In this document: positions 21,571-33,959 of the stretch, piece after piece
Position numbering within the stretch: the stretch's first letter is position 1
How the letters are laid out: each line of letters starts with the position of its first letter
Translations under genes and position numbers: made by a program
Source of the DNA: Atopsyche davidsoni
Taxonomy: Eukaryota; Arthropoda; Insecta; Trichoptera; Hydrobiosidae
Length of the DNA: 64,000 nucleotides
Assembly: GCA_022113835.1 (NCBI GenBank)
Contig: JAILWY010000027.1
Coordinates: forward strand, 12,030,501 to 12,094,500
Direction of reading: 5' to 3'
The notes under the pieces: generated by a model
Databases searched by the model: none
Told to the model about the DNA's origin: nothing
Seen by the model: the letters and a program-made list of their open reading frames with translations, nothing else

Positions 21571-22550
21571 TATTTTTTAAACGTTAAATAGACAAAAATT
21601 AGAAGTAACTTGAATAAATAGAGAAATTTCAATCTTATGAGTAATTAAGAAATTCAATATTTTTGACAGAGAGTACTTGGTGGAATTCCATTTTAATATT
21701 TTTGAGTAAAATTAAATAAATTCTGATAAAATAAAATTAAATAAATAAAATTAAATAAATAAATGCTTTAAATTCAATGGTTAAATTTTTTTTTAATTTA
21801 ATGCATTTTGAAATATAAGGCTGCAACTCAAAAACAGCTGCTATTGCAGCTATATAAGAATTGATACGTCTCCAGAATTTGCTTTATTAAATACACGATT
21901 GGAAAACTTAAACTTGCCCTTGTATTCATATTTGATAAATATACACACGCAAAAGCTAAAAAAAAGTAATAATGCTTCTAGGTTGAGAGGTCAAAAGATT
22001 TCGTCACAATTTTATTACCATAGAAACATCAAAAATTATGCGTATTATCAAAACAATATAAAAATTTATATTTGACTACTTCATATCCCGAGCTCGAAGT
22101 ACATTATCACCTGATAATTTTTCACTAAGCCCACATTAAACACGGAATCTAATCTCACGTGATGTAACGTTATAAATTATAAGCAGTTTCGCTTTAACGC
22201 CTGAACTCTGAATAACGCTACATCAGTGGTTCTCAAACTCGTTTGAGTGTTCTCAAATAACTCGTAAAAATATATGAGAAAGCATTTGAAACCCTCTAAG
22301 GTTAGAAAATATTATAATTTAGTTCTACCATAGGTGGTAAGATTTTAAAAAGTCGTAATGAAGCTGAGTTATATAATAATTGGTTGATAAATAAAACATC
22401 GCAACGTAACATACAACAACAAAAATAACCCGACAGATGTAATTTTTTTAAAGGAAAATTTGTTATTATATACTACACTTCGGGTTATTTTAAATAAATG
22501 CATATTTCTGTGGTTGAAAAGTTTTTTGTATGACTCAAAGAGTAATAATT
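21571..22550. other. AT-rich stretch with an inverted copy of the F2 flank
   Basis: 21648-21700 is the reverse complement of 21098-21145 (AATATTTTTGACAGAGAGTA ...). No gene seen otherwise. Confidence 0.45.
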
Positions 22551-23130
22551 CTTGCGTACCCGCGTTTGGAATCCACTGGGCTGCGGGTAGAGGCTCATAT
22601 CGCGGCCGGCACGCACCATTTCGTACCAATTATTTACTCATATATTTACCCCAGAGGGCGGGGTGCGAATTTAAATTTGGGCTCCAGCCTGTAGAGGGTT
22701 AAGCGTCAAGTGAAATTCTTGTGTAAATAGGCTCGCTTTATTTATTCCTGTCATTACGAGAGAACTATTAAAATCACAGAACGTGCAGCGAACAAAATGG
22801 CAAAATAGCGTAATTGATCTTTGTGATGGAGTCCTGTGAGTATTTATATTCTTATTATTTAATAATAATATATATTTTTTTGCCGAAGACGTTTTGGCAT
22901 CTCTGGTGTCAACAACATCGTATATCATCAGGCATAGAAGAAAATCTGCAAGTGTTGAACAAAAAAAGCCCATGGAAAATACTGCGAGGGCTGAAATCAA
23001 TCAAAGGCAAGAGCCGTGAAATGGAGTACAGATTGTCTCGCTCGAGTCCTGCCGAGGCACTTTATCCTGCTCCGCCTCCCCGGGGAAAGGAAATCCATCC
23101 TGAGACGCATGAGGAATATCATAACAGCTG
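22550..23130. other. GC-richer patches without a supported gene
   Basis: Patches at 22550-22720 (GCGGGTAGAGGCTCATATCG) and 22990-23110. Open frames on both strands, none with a domain. Confidence 0.25.
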
Positions 23131-24600
23131 AAGAACTGAACAGAACTTGCAATTTCAGCTAGTAAGTCAACTGAATATATACTATATACATAAAAAGTCT
23201 ATATACGTTCAGTGTGAGTGTGAGTGTGTGTGTAATATATTTATAAAATTTACAATACACACGATGGTCTTATTCAATGGTAATAAAAAAAGGCATAACA
23301 ATTGTTGCTGTAAAATATTTTTTGTATAAATACTTGCGTTTTGCAAAAATAATATGTTTTATCAAGTTTTCTCGGTCTAGGTCTGTATAAATAATATACT
23401 ATGCAAAAATCAATTCTGCACAGTTTTTTTATGAAAAGAAAAACTGTGAAGCTTGCAATATCTTCAGGAAATCGTTTAACTGTTAAACTTAAATCATTAA
23501 TGAGCTTTATTGAATATTGAACTTCAATTATAAACTCACAAAATAAATGCTCCTAATATTTCACAAAGCAACAGTTTAAGACCTACAGTGTATATTTAAC
23601 CTTCCGACGTAAAATTAATTTTCTCGTACATTTTCCGCTGCTTTCCTTTGGCCTTACTAACCATCGCCGTGAAATTGCCATTTGTTAAAGTTTTCTAGAA
23701 ACTCTTTATACTATGAAATAAATGAGACATTTCTAAGAAAATATTTATTTTTATATTTTATTAACTTGTATTTTTACTTTTTTCGACGTTTGCCAGTAAA
23801 ATAATAAAAATCACAAGCGTTAAAAATACGTATTCTCATAATGCATTTAATATATTAAAAACATTTTTAAAACGCAATTTATCCTTTTTTTATCAAAACA
23901 AAGTGTTTATTGGATTTAAAAAAATGTATTATTGGCAAGACGCTTTAAATACAGATAAATGTTGGGACGTTTATGTTTTGGTATGCTTTTTAGAGTACAC
24001 TGTATTTTTTTAATTAGCAATTATTCCTCATAATAAGGCTATAATAAAGCTGGTTTTAACTAATTAACTAATTTTCTACCTTTAACCTATTTTTTTTTTC
24101 TTTTAGGGGACTTTTTCATACTTAAGAAAAACAACAAATAGAAAAGATGTGTTAACCGTTCCGTAAAATAAAATTTACAGAATGTCAACGCGGTGTACTT
24201 TCATCCAGTCGGTGATTTAGGCCGTCAATAAACATTAAAAAAAACAGTCCATTTCGTGGGGTTGACCTTTTTGTATTTCTTCAGTTACTTAATAAAAACC
24301 AGGGTTGATTTATATTCCGGGGTTGCTTACGTTTACTGCGAGCCCGTTTTACTAACAGGTGATTTAAGAGTTAAACGAAAATCAAAAGCCTACATTCTTT
24401 ATCAAAACCTGCGGATGTAAGCATTCTATTTCATTTTTATTTTTCATCTTTCAGGCGCACTATTTGTATTAAATTTTTTTTTTTTTTTTAAAATATCAAT
24501 ACCTTAATAGGTTTCATCGTTAAATCGAGTATTTAAATGATTTAAACACACTATGCCTGTTTTATTAAAAGTTAATATTTTAGTGTGTGTTCTTGTTATT
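23131..24600. other. AT-rich stretch with a short GTGTGAGTGT simple repeat at about 23210
   Basis: No supported exon or RNA gene. Confidence 0.5.
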
Positions 24601-25589
24601 CGAGTGATTTTTTCATAGTTTCCTGTCCTCCTACGTTTCGGTCAAAGTGCTAGGACTATCTTCAGGGACTTTACTAATCATCAAGTGTTTTTTTTACCAG
24701 AGTATTTTTTTCAGGACCAATCAGAAATGCCGATTACTGCAGACAAGTGCTCAGCCCGAGAGTTCATCGCTTCCGAATAACTCAGCTCGGGGAGAGCAGT
24801 CGGTTTGTTCGGAATTTTCAGGCGCTAAGACAAATGGGTAGTGTTTTTACCCCTGAAACTCAATCGCTTGCGAAACAATTTATTTCACTAACAGCGAGTA
24901 ATTGATGGCAAAATTAAATGGAAAAAAAAACTTATACATCGGCCCATAGGTGCCATTGCTTCGAGAATAAACAAAAATTCGGCAGTCATCTCGAGGTTCG
25001 GTGGCTTGCACGCTTGCTTACTGAAAATGAGGTCTTCGTTTTAGTTCGAAAGAGCCTTTTAAAAAATAACTATTTTTACTTAAAAGACCACGTTCTGCAA
25101 AGCCTCTTTTTCTTGAATTTTTCATTAAAATATCAGCTGCAGTGGGTTATATATTGCATTTCTGAAATATGGTCAAAATAGGATTGTTAGTTTTTAAGTT
25201 ATTTTACTATCACAATGTAAATGTAATACAATAGAAGAAATAATAATATTATGATTTAGACTTCTTAATAAAAAATAATCAATTGTATGATATCCAATGT
25301 ACAAATATGTATTACCTAATAAATATATATTTTATAAGTTAAAAATTCTATCTTTTCGAAGTGTGAAGTAGTCATGAAAAGGATTCTTTTCATGGGATAA
25401 GGGATTTTTATATTTAATATTTTTTATATATTTAATACTATATAGAATGCTATAGGCCAGGAGTAATGAACCAACAGACCGCGAGACGGTTTCCAAAATC
25501 GCATCGGAATCTTCGGCTCATCAATATAAAAGTTGTTTTTTTTTTGCAAATCATCAATTTACGCGATGGTCTTTTTTAGACTTATCCAA
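24600..25589. other. Balanced patch then AT-rich DNA, no gene seen
   Basis: 24600-24850 is GC-richer (CCCGAGAGTTCATCGCTTCC). TTTCGGTCAAAGTGCTAGGA then CTATCTTCAGGGAC resembles a motif seen in fold-back repeats. The 87-codon frame 24918-25181 has no domain. Confidence 0.4.
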
Positions 25590-25830
25590 TTAGTTGCTGG
25601 ATGAGGGCCCCCCTGGCTGCGGCGCGGGGGGCGGCCGTCCGCGGCAGCCAGGGCCCCATTAAAGACGATTAATGGTATAACGGAAAACCATACGTTATTG
25701 GAGTGCCGCGGCCAAACAATTTATTTTGTACCGCGAGCCGCCGCCGCTGGACGGCCACGGGCGGCGCGCGCCGGGGGGGGCTTTCTAATTAAGTTTTCAC
25801 TGCTTATATCGGATTTTTTTTTTCCGATAC
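25590..25830. promoter_or_regulatory. Strongly GC-rich island, candidate regulatory module
   Basis: The most GC-rich block in the window: GGCGCGGGGGGCGGCCGTCC and GGGCGGCGCGCGCCGGGGGG. It is interleaved with AT-rich homeodomain-type cores (ACGATTAATGG, CTAATTAAG). GGCCCCCCTGGCTGC and GCAGCCAGGGCCCC form a near-perfect inverted repeat around the GCG core (about 25607-25657). Non-coding by appearance. Confidence 0.35.
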
Positions 25831-26094
25831 TAAACTTTATATCAACTTGACAACTTTAAATTGTGTCTGCAGTAATCGGCATTGTTTTGAAAAATATACT
25901 CTGAAAAAAAAAAAAGGCATGAAGTCTATGTCTATGAAGATAGTACTAGCACGTAGAAGGACAGAAAACATTGAAAAAATCACTTTTATTGTATATATCA
26001 AAAATAACTCTTAATGCAAACATAATAAAAATATCATACAAAATCGTTGCTATGAATGTGTAAATACTTTTTTTTATTTTTTTGTTGAGGGTGA

Positions 26095-26215
26095 AGATCC
26101 ATTTTTTTATTAATGATAAAGGAAACTTTGTATTCTTTCTACACTTTGAGTTTATAACAGACTTGGTCGTCATCAGTTGCAGAACAGAGCTGAGTATTTA
26201 TTTTATTTCGTTTTA
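26095..26215. repeat. F1 MITE fragment
   Basis: TGATAAAGGAAACTTTGTAT ... ACACTTTGAGTTTATAACAG and GGTCGTCATCAGTTGCA parallel the left half of the F1 palindrome at 14.23 kb. Confidence 0.5.
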
Positions 26216-27260
26216 TAATCTTAGTATACAACTGTGGTAGGTCTTTATTTTGAAGGAATCCGGGAACTCCGAAAGTTTTCATATACTTTTTATTGATGAT
26301 TATTATTTTAATGACAAGGAAAAAAAATCAATATACATTATAATTCCTCAAAAATATAAGATTGAGAAGCGAAGGAGTGAGAATGGTTATTGAAGTATAA
26401 TTAAGCACGATTTCTCTTTTTTATTTTAATTGTTCAATGAATTAATAATATATTTTAATAAAGTCTAACCTAACCTAACCTTACAATCCTTGTAATGTAA
26501 TATACATTTTTAAAATAACAATAACAGTTAGTTTTTATCAAAAAACTAAATATTACATATTAAATATTGTCTTGGAAATTTTACAAACCGTAAATACACC
26601 ATTTATTTTCGATCCTTTTTTTAACATACACGCGAGCAAAAACGGTCATTTTAAATACATAATTCAAAAGCAAATACAGTATTATATTTTTAGTAAAAAC
26701 ATAAAACAGCAAAGCACCAGAGGTATGTGCCCCGAATTGACGTTGGTCATAAATCTTAAAACAGACCACTACGCCGTGCCTCTGCCAGCGCAAATAACAA
26801 GTTTTTCCACACGATTTGAAAAAAGCCCCCCTCCGTGCCCATTACGAGTGGTCACTGGAGAACAAACAGTCGGTCGCACATACACACGCTACAATGGACA
26901 GAGTCGTACTTAAAAAAATCATAGTACACCCCGAAAAATAAAAAATATATATATAAATATATATTATTGCGACGCGGCCTTAAAATCGTGTGCTATGAAT
27001 ATATAATGTTTTGTTGTAAATACAAGTTTTTTTTTTTTTTTTTTGTTTTACGTCAAAAACCACTGTAGTTATGTGTTAGAGTCCAGGTAACAACAAAAGG
27101 AAAATCACTCATACAATAGTATGCGTCATCATAAATTGCCTAACAAAACTGCAGCATCATTTTTGGGCCTTCGAGTCTAGAGTATCAAAAAAAATATTTT
27201 TAAAAATACTGTTTATTATCGAATCAATCGCTATTATCGCTTAAAATTCATATTACATAC
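26216..27260. other. AT-rich stretch with a small balanced patch (26720-26900)
   Basis: Open frames on both strands at 26572-26913 and 26581-26793 without a domain. Poly-T run at about 27027-27045. No gene supported. Confidence 0.45.
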
Positions 27261-27269
27261 TCAGGCGTG

Positions 27270-27510
27270 CCAAGCAATTTGTAATACACAGCATGACCAA
27301 TCTGCATCATAATCCATAGGTTTGCATGGAATATCCCTGTACTCTATAAAGCCGGTGTTTAATAAGGAAGCGATTGCGCGTTGGCGACCACTGCACAATG
27401 TCAGCTGCCTGATCCTCTGAAATGACCTTTTCGCTCGTGGCCCCTCGTTCGCTACCCCTGCCCTGTGTGTACTCTTGCTTCTCGTACCATAATTGCGCGT
27501 GCCGAGCAAA
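27270..27510. other. GC-richer island
   Basis: Open on the minus strand for 82 codons but with no domain. Possibly part of the regulatory block continuing to 27.96 kb. Confidence 0.2.
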
Positions 27511-27689
27511 TGGGTTGAAGTAAATTTGTATTTTTCGCTTAAAATATAATTATTTATTTAACATTGAGTTTTTTAAAAAAAAACATCGAATAAATTATTT
27601 ATTAATATTTTAATTTGTTGTTGAAATATGCAAATGAAATGCGGATGTATTGAATGTTCATAAATTGCTTGGTGTTGTATAAATTTCCT

Positions 27690-27960
27690 CTGGAGCACGA
27701 GTTTTCCGTCTGCCGTCTCTGGACATGACACTGAGTGCCCGACCAGTCCACTGGACAGTGTCACAGGCATTCGCACCATAAATCCAAAGCGACCGCTCCG
27801 TGACGTCAGACCAGCTGTTCCATGATGACGTCAGAGCAGCCGGCTTATGATGACGTCAGACTCCATCTGTCACTTCGCGCGGCCGTAAACATAAACGAAC
27901 ACGCAGTGCATGTCGTTCGGATTCACTGCGCGGGGGCAGACACTGCGCTTTTGATTATAT
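27690..27960. promoter_or_regulatory. Triple CRE (TGACGTCA) cluster on a 25-bp period
   Basis: TGACGTCA occurs at 27801-27808, 27826-27833 and 27851-27858, exactly 25 bp apart, as imperfect 25-bp tandem units (TGACGTCAGA-CCAG/GCAG ... ATGA). Full CRE palindromes are the classic site of CREB/ATF bZIP dimers. The cluster lies in a GC-rich island with GCGCGGCCGTAAACATAAAC downstream. Confidence 0.6.
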
Positions 27961-28046
27961 TAGAAATGAACAATTATAATGGAATTATTAATTAATAATA
28001 AAAAAGATCGTATAATAGTAGGTGCCAAGGGAAAGAGGGAGTACTA

Positions 28047-29226
28047 CGAGGGCGGTCCGATAAGTACTTAGCCTAGAAAATAAAGACGAAAATTTTGGAA
28101 AAGTGGCGATTTATTTCTCACTTGACCCAGCGATGCTCCAACTTCTTAAACTCATCTGAAAAATACGTTTTCTCGAGGTCTGCAAAGTAGGCCTCCGTGG
28201 CGGCGATGACCTCCTCGTTCGACATAAATTTCTGCCCGGCGAGTGACTTTTTTAAGTTTGGAAACTAATACTAACTAAAAAAAATCGCACGGGGCCAAAT
28301 CTGAAAAATACGGTGGATGGGGAAGCAGTTCGTAGTGCAATTCGACCAATTTGGCCGTGGATACGGTGGAGGTGTGAGCCGGTGCGTTGTCATGGTGGAA
28401 AAGCACTTTTTTCTTCGCCAAATGGGGCCGTTTTTTCTGCAATTCGGCGTCGAATCGGCCCAATGATTCGGCATAGTAGAGCCCTTTGTAGTCCCATAGT
28501 TTTGCACTTCTCCAGGTAGTCAATGTAGATCACACCTTGTGAATCCCAGAAAACGGTGGCCATCACCTTTCTGGCCGATAGGACTGTCTTCGCCTTCTCC
28601 GGAGCACGTTCGCCGGGAGAAGTCCACTGTGTCGACTATTCCTTGGTCTCTGGTGTGTACCAGTGGATCCATGTTTTGTCAGCGGTCACGAAACAACGCA
28701 AAAACTCCTTCGGATTGCGCTTAAACAGCGTCAAACACTGCTCCGAAGTGGTCTCACTGTTGCGCTTGTTATCCGAAGTGAGCAAACGCGGCACCCATCG
28801 CGCCGACAGCTTTCTCATGCAGGATATGACCCACGCGGTCTTTTAAGATGGCTACTATTTCAGCTATCTTGCGCACCTTCAATCGGCGGTCTGCCAATAC
28901 GAGGTCATGGATTTTTGCTACGTTATCCTCCGTGGTAGCCATTTTCGGAGCCCCTGGGCGTGGCTCATCAAAAACCGACGTGCGACCACGTTGAAACTCG
29001 TTAAACCAATTTTTGGCGATCGCCATCGAAGGAGAAGAGTCACCGTACACAGCATCCAAGCGTTCTTTCTTTTCTCCAAAAACAAGAATCGAATCACCGA
29101 CAAATATTGCTCTTTTTCCATTTTTCTAAAATACGCGTACACGACAAGAATGTACTACTAGTAAATCTCTCTTGCGATACTACCACCATCGGGCGGTGAG
29201 GCTAAGTTCTTATCGGACCGCCCTCG
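28047..29226 (-). mobile_element. mariner element copy 1 (1180 bp, near full length)
   Basis: Flanked by TA duplications (28045-28046 and 29227-29228). About 27-bp terminal inverted repeats begin CGAGGGCGGTCCGATAAGTA and differ at one base between ends. Shares termini and coding sequence with the deleted copy at 55.15 kb. Confidence 0.88.
28118..29121 (-). pseudogene. mariner transposase, frameshifted
   Basis: Read on the minus strand from ATG 29121 (MEKEQYLSVIRFLFLEKRK) to a stop after EHRWVK at 28118-28120, about 334 codons, close to the usual mariner length of about 345. Segments in order: the N-terminal HTH region with YGDSSPSMAIAKNWFNEFQR, then RKIAEIVAILKDRVGHILHE, MRKLSARWVPRLL, the first catalytic Asp in VTADKTW, KVMATVFWDSQGV, the second in LFHHDNAP, LLPHPPYFSDLAP, the third in DLAPCDFF, and the tail NEEVIAATEAYFADLEKTYF. 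All three catalytic Asp positions are present, but at least four frame changes and stops break the gene. VDET has become ADKT. Inactive. Confidence 0.85.
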
Positions 29227-30355
29227 TACTTTGCTTAGATTTGCAACACTTTTCGCTCTTTTTATTTGTTAAGTTATAGTTTTTAATAGACAACCTTGTT
29301 TTTTATACTTTTTTGGGGGTATTTAAGTTACTCAAGGCACGACAGTCAATATTTTCATAAGTACCGACCCTCACGCGTAAGACCGCGTCACGCCGCCTGA
29401 AGCCCGGGTTCTCGGGGGAGTTTAATTCGGATTACGTCCTTACCGTGCTATGCGGGGTTGAACCTCGGACTAAGCGGGATAAATGTTGCCAAGAGCATGG
29501 TGAAAAGGACAAGGTATAACATTAAAAGCCCGGAGAATACGCAAATTTTAATTTAATATACTCCGCAAAAGACCTATTAAGCTAAATTTATTTACTCATG
29601 GGTTAAAAACAAACTTAAAAATTATTTATAAACACTACCCTTCAATAATCAATATTGAAATAATATGTAATTATGCATCACTAAACGTTTATTTTGCTTC
29701 ATCTTTGAGAGGTGCACCATTATCCTCAATTGCATCCATATATTTGTGGAGGAAGAAATGTTAAAAGGCGTACTTTTCACTGGTTTATTTCCATGACATA
29801 ATATTATGAATAAAAAGTATTTGAAACATTCTTTGGTTTATTGTTATATATATATATATCTATAAGGAATAGCATTATAGACAACTTTTGTTTCAACCCA
29901 GAAAAAAAATGTATTTTTTAGATATATCAATAAAAATTCTTCGCGTGAATTCAACGCTGTTTTAAATAATACAGTGTTTATTTTCAATCCAACAAAACGT
30001 AGAGTAATTATTTAGAAAATGTTTGAAATAATTTTTAGCTCAACCTTGATATCTGCCTTATAATATTTGTCACAATTATGACGATTGAATATTTACTTTA
30101 CCTTCTCCAAAGGCTGTACATATTGAAATCAACCTCTAGTATTTAATAGCACACGTTTGTATGAACCTACCCTGGGGGTGACTTTAGAACTAATTACGTC
30201 CCCGCACAGCCTAGCCCAACGCTGCCTTCAGCAAAACGTCCTGAAACATATGCTACCGAGTCAAATTAACTGCTTCAAGTTAAGTTAGCGCTTTTCTCTT
30301 CAAATGAACCGAATTGGAACGAAACTGATAAGCTATTAAAATAATTTGATTGACT
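29227..30355. other. GC-richer island (29340-29520) then AT-rich DNA
   Basis: The island contains CGCGTCACGCCGCC and CCCGGGTTCTCGGGGGAG, with TTTAATTCGGATTAC (bicoid-like GGATTA). No gene seen in the remainder. Confidence 0.3.
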
Positions 30356-30359
30356 CTGT

Positions 30360-30440
30360 GGCCCAGAAGTAAGAACGTTGAGTCTTGATCGAGAAGTGCA
30401 TGGTTCGATCAAATTCGTTTATCTCAAAGGGATGTTATTA
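30360..30440 (+). repeat. tRNA-like SINE head remnant
   Basis: GTTGAGTCTTGATCGAGAAG then TGCATGGTTCGATCAAATTC (box-B-like GGTTCGATCAA). Matches the arrangement at 33.26 kb. Confidence 0.45.
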
Positions 30441-31119
30441 AACTCACACTTATTTTGGTCCAAATGATTTTTTTGAAGTTCGATGAGTTTTATTTTAGAA
30501 AGGAAAATTTCAGTTTTTAGACTCTTTTTCCAATTTTTCTTGTGAAGATTGATTGCATATGTGGGATTTTGTATAAAAAAAAATATTATTCAGCCTGGCG
30601 TCACAAATGCCTGTGCCTAATGCGGTTTCAGTATTTCAGGCAGGGTGTGGTGCTTCAACCCCAAGACGGTGACTGTAGATCATGTGTGTATAATGATTCT
30701 GCTTCTTTGAGTCACCAAAAGCCTACTTTGTTGGTGACTCTGTTAAGATACCGTTAATGTTCTCGCATGAATTCAGAATAAAGGTTCCGTATAACATGTT
30801 ATATTGAGACGATAATGAATTTCGTCTTAACAGCAAGTGTTACTCTGAATAAGCATGAAAACTGAAATAATACGTTAAACATATTAACATCAAGCAAATA
30901 AAACATACTATTTGTATCTATTTTATAAATAGTTTTTATGTTCTCTTTGTGCATTATATTTTTTTACTCCCGGTGTGAAAAGTATTCACAATTTGAGGTA
31001 CAATAGCTTGAAAGCTTCAAACAAATTTTAAAATTGATTGAACCGAAAGTTTTACATGTGGAGGCTGTGTTTATTGAATGCATAGTATTTTACAGGAATT
31101 TACTAGACAGGAATGTGAT
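30441..31119. other. AT-rich stretch, no gene seen
   Basis: The frame 30542-30757 is Cys-rich in places but has no domain or conserved spacing. Confidence 0.45.
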
Positions 31120-31340
31120 TCTCCCTGAAATGCAGGCCGTACGTGCTCTGAATCGCGTCGGGACTATAAAATTTAGATCCGCTGAAGCCTGAGCCTGCAA
31201 ACAATCCGATATTAAAACTATCTGTCTGCCTCGCCTCTTCCTTCCGGTCCGCCTGCCGCGACTCCTGGGCTCTGATTGGCTCCGGACGTGACCTGCTTAA
31301 GCCATTCTTCCACGCTCTGAAATCTCCGGGCTCTTCATAA
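31120..31340. promoter_or_regulatory. GC-rich island with inverted CCAAT box
   Basis: Contains ACTATAAAATTTAG (TATA-like, about 31162), CTGATTGGCTCC (inverted CCAAT) and CTTCCGGTCC (ETS-like). Promoter-like motif content without a downstream gene in view. Confidence 0.3.
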
Positions 31341-33244
31341 TATACTCAATTCCACATACGTAACTTACAATGACTTTTTACTTAACATTATGAAAAAAGT
31401 ATCCACAAAATATATCACAATCCAGCGGCTTTGACGCGTTGCAGCACAACCAACAACCGATCTATTATCAAATTTATCTGTTGGTTTTGGCAGCCGTTGT
31501 TATTTAAAATTTTGCATGTTTGGTTGTTATGCCGCGGTTTTATTAAAATTTTCAGTTTTTCGGTCCCTAGACTGAGGAATATTCAATGAAGATATCAGAA
31601 GATTCCAGAAACCCGAGAGCAAGCACATCTCAAAAATTAATTGTCTGATTGGTTAAATTTGTTACCCGTCGTATATAAATAACAAATAATTACGGTCAAA
31701 ACCTTAATGAATGCGTTTTTAATTTTTTAAAAGCATATTTTTTGATCAAGGCGTGAATGGTGAAAAATCGTTTTTATTGTTAAAATATACAGATAATAAA
31801 TTATACTAGTCTGCTGAAGATTTTTTATAAGTGTCTGAAATAAAATAACTCTCGATTAGTTACATTTTAGAAACTAGCTTATACAATAAGCCACTGTGGT
31901 ATTATAGCTTTATAATTTGTTAAATAAATGGATTTTAGTTCAAAAACAACAGATCTACTCTTAAGTCGTTTAAATCTCGCACAAGCGAAACAAACGGGAA
32001 TAAATCTCTCATTCTGCCTTGCAGGTAGCAGGAACTGTTCCATAAGCTATTACAGCACAAGTAGCTGCTACACTTGCCGCGAGATACGTACCGCTAATGC
32101 GGGGATTAGTTCTTATGAAATATTTATCATTCCCCGGCGGTCCTCGGGGTAAGTTCAACGTCCGTGTGTAAAATTTAAAACTGAACACTACAAAGGGACA
32201 AACAAAATAACACTATTCAACTATGCCACTATAAATATATATACTACATATTATGTAATATATTTTACAACGCAGTGAGTTCTATGATGCAAATCTATCG
32301 TAGAGAAAACTTCAACTCTATATTACACATTTCGTCCCCAAACATATAAAATCTATCATAACCATCATTTGACTGTGTGTTGAAATTTTTCTTGACAGCG
32401 TTTTACCCGAAAGCGTATTTAAGGGTCTAGGTCCCATAATCGAGTTTTTTTAATCATTTTCTAGTCCGTTTTGCGAAAAATCGACTGCACTAATCAAACA
32501 TATTTAAATGCAAAAAGTTTGATACGTCCCTTCTTCCGAACACAATATATTTTTATTTCTTATAAATTTACTATTAATATGATAAATATGTTTTTTTCCG
32601 ATTGAAGAGTAGGAATTTGGAGATTCGTCATGTCCCTTTTCCAAGAGTCCTAAACATTTAAAAGTCTTTTTTTAAATTGGAATTAAAAGGTTAAATATTA
32701 ACCCTGTGCGATATATTATTTTAAAAATAAAATAAAAAATCTTTAACAAACTTTGATTTTGAAAAGTCGCCATTTTATCCAATTTTTCAACATCTTCAAG
32801 ATTTTATTTCAGCCTGAAAATGGACGATAATTAAATAATAAAAAATAGATAAATATAATTTATAATTTTTTTAATACTTTTAATACTTTCGATATAGAAA
32901 AATAAAGTGACAATTAAATTAATTAAATGACACGATTTCACCAGGTAATGGACTGCTTCTGGTGTCCGGTTGGACACCAGAGGCAATTAAAAGGCTGGGA
33001 GCAACTGCGTTAAGTTATTCTTGAATATTAATTCTTATAGATCTGCAACGTTTTTTTAAACATTTTTTTGAAAACACTTTTAAGACATTTCTATTAAAGT
33101 TGCCTTTTGATCCTCGTTTTGAAAAAGTACTCTAAACATTTTATAAAGATCACATGCCGACATATTTTTCGGACCGCTATTTAAAATTTTAATAAAAATA
33201 TAATAAATTAATATTGTGAAAATAACTATGTTAGTATGGCAGTT
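31341..33244. other. AT-rich stretch with a balanced patch at 31980-32165, no gene seen
   Basis: GGTGTCCGGTTGGACACC at about 32957-32976 forms a small palindrome. No exon or RNA gene supported. Confidence 0.45.
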
Positions 33245-33350
33245 ATTGAAAGAAACGAGACTGAAAACATTGGAGGTTGAACCTTAATCGAGAAGTCAGC
33301 GGTTTGATTCCTGTCCTGGCCGATGAATTCATGCCTAATGAAATCGCACA
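33245..33350 (+). repeat. tRNA-like SINE head remnant
   Basis: GAGGTTGAACCTTAATCGAG then AAGTCAGCGGTTTGATTCCT (box-B-like GGTTTGATTCC). Shares the TTGA-CTT-ATCGAGAAGT arrangement with 30.36 kb. Confidence 0.45.
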
Positions 33351-33959
33351 AGTTTTAGTTTTATACAAATATATAAAAATTTAAATATTTAAAATAATCT
33401 ATCAGCAATATAAACCACAGACGTGTAGGGAGCTATCGTCTCTGGAAGTAAGAGTCCATCTGTGCCTACCTTTGCAAAAATAAGGGCGTCGGTACAGCCA
33501 GCGTATATTAAATTTCGTGTTAAAATCCACACTCGCGATAAGGCGAGCTTCCCTTGGAGGGCTTTATTGGTTTCCTTCCCGCTTGGGTTGCAGGTTCAAG
33601 GCCGGGACACAATCTGCGATAAGCAAATCCAGGCCTCACCGACGCCGGGCCACGAACGTAAAAACATTGAATTGTACATATTAAATTCGTGTGGCGTAAT
33701 AAATGTGTCTGTATGCGTAAGTGAATTGAAAAAAATACTGAAAAAGCATTTGAGATATTCAATTATTTTACCTTTACTCTAGAGTACGCAATGTAATAAA
33801 TATTTTTTCAAATTAAACTATTTGAATGGTCCCAATGGTAATATGAGTTTTTGGGTATATTTCTAAAAGTCAAAACTTAAATTAATTAATGCATATCTCA
33901 AAATTACGTTTATATGCAAAACAACACTTTATTGAACCGAAAACCATGACTTATGATAC
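33351..33959. other. GC-richer island at 33440-33680 in AT-rich DNA
   Basis: Open on both strands with no domain. Includes GGGTTGCAGGTTCAAGGCC, loosely box-B-like. Confidence 0.25.

Noticed and set aside
28313..29161. Plus-strand open frames across the mariner element
   Set aside because: Shadows of the minus-strand transposase. The conserved mariner blocks are all on the minus strand.
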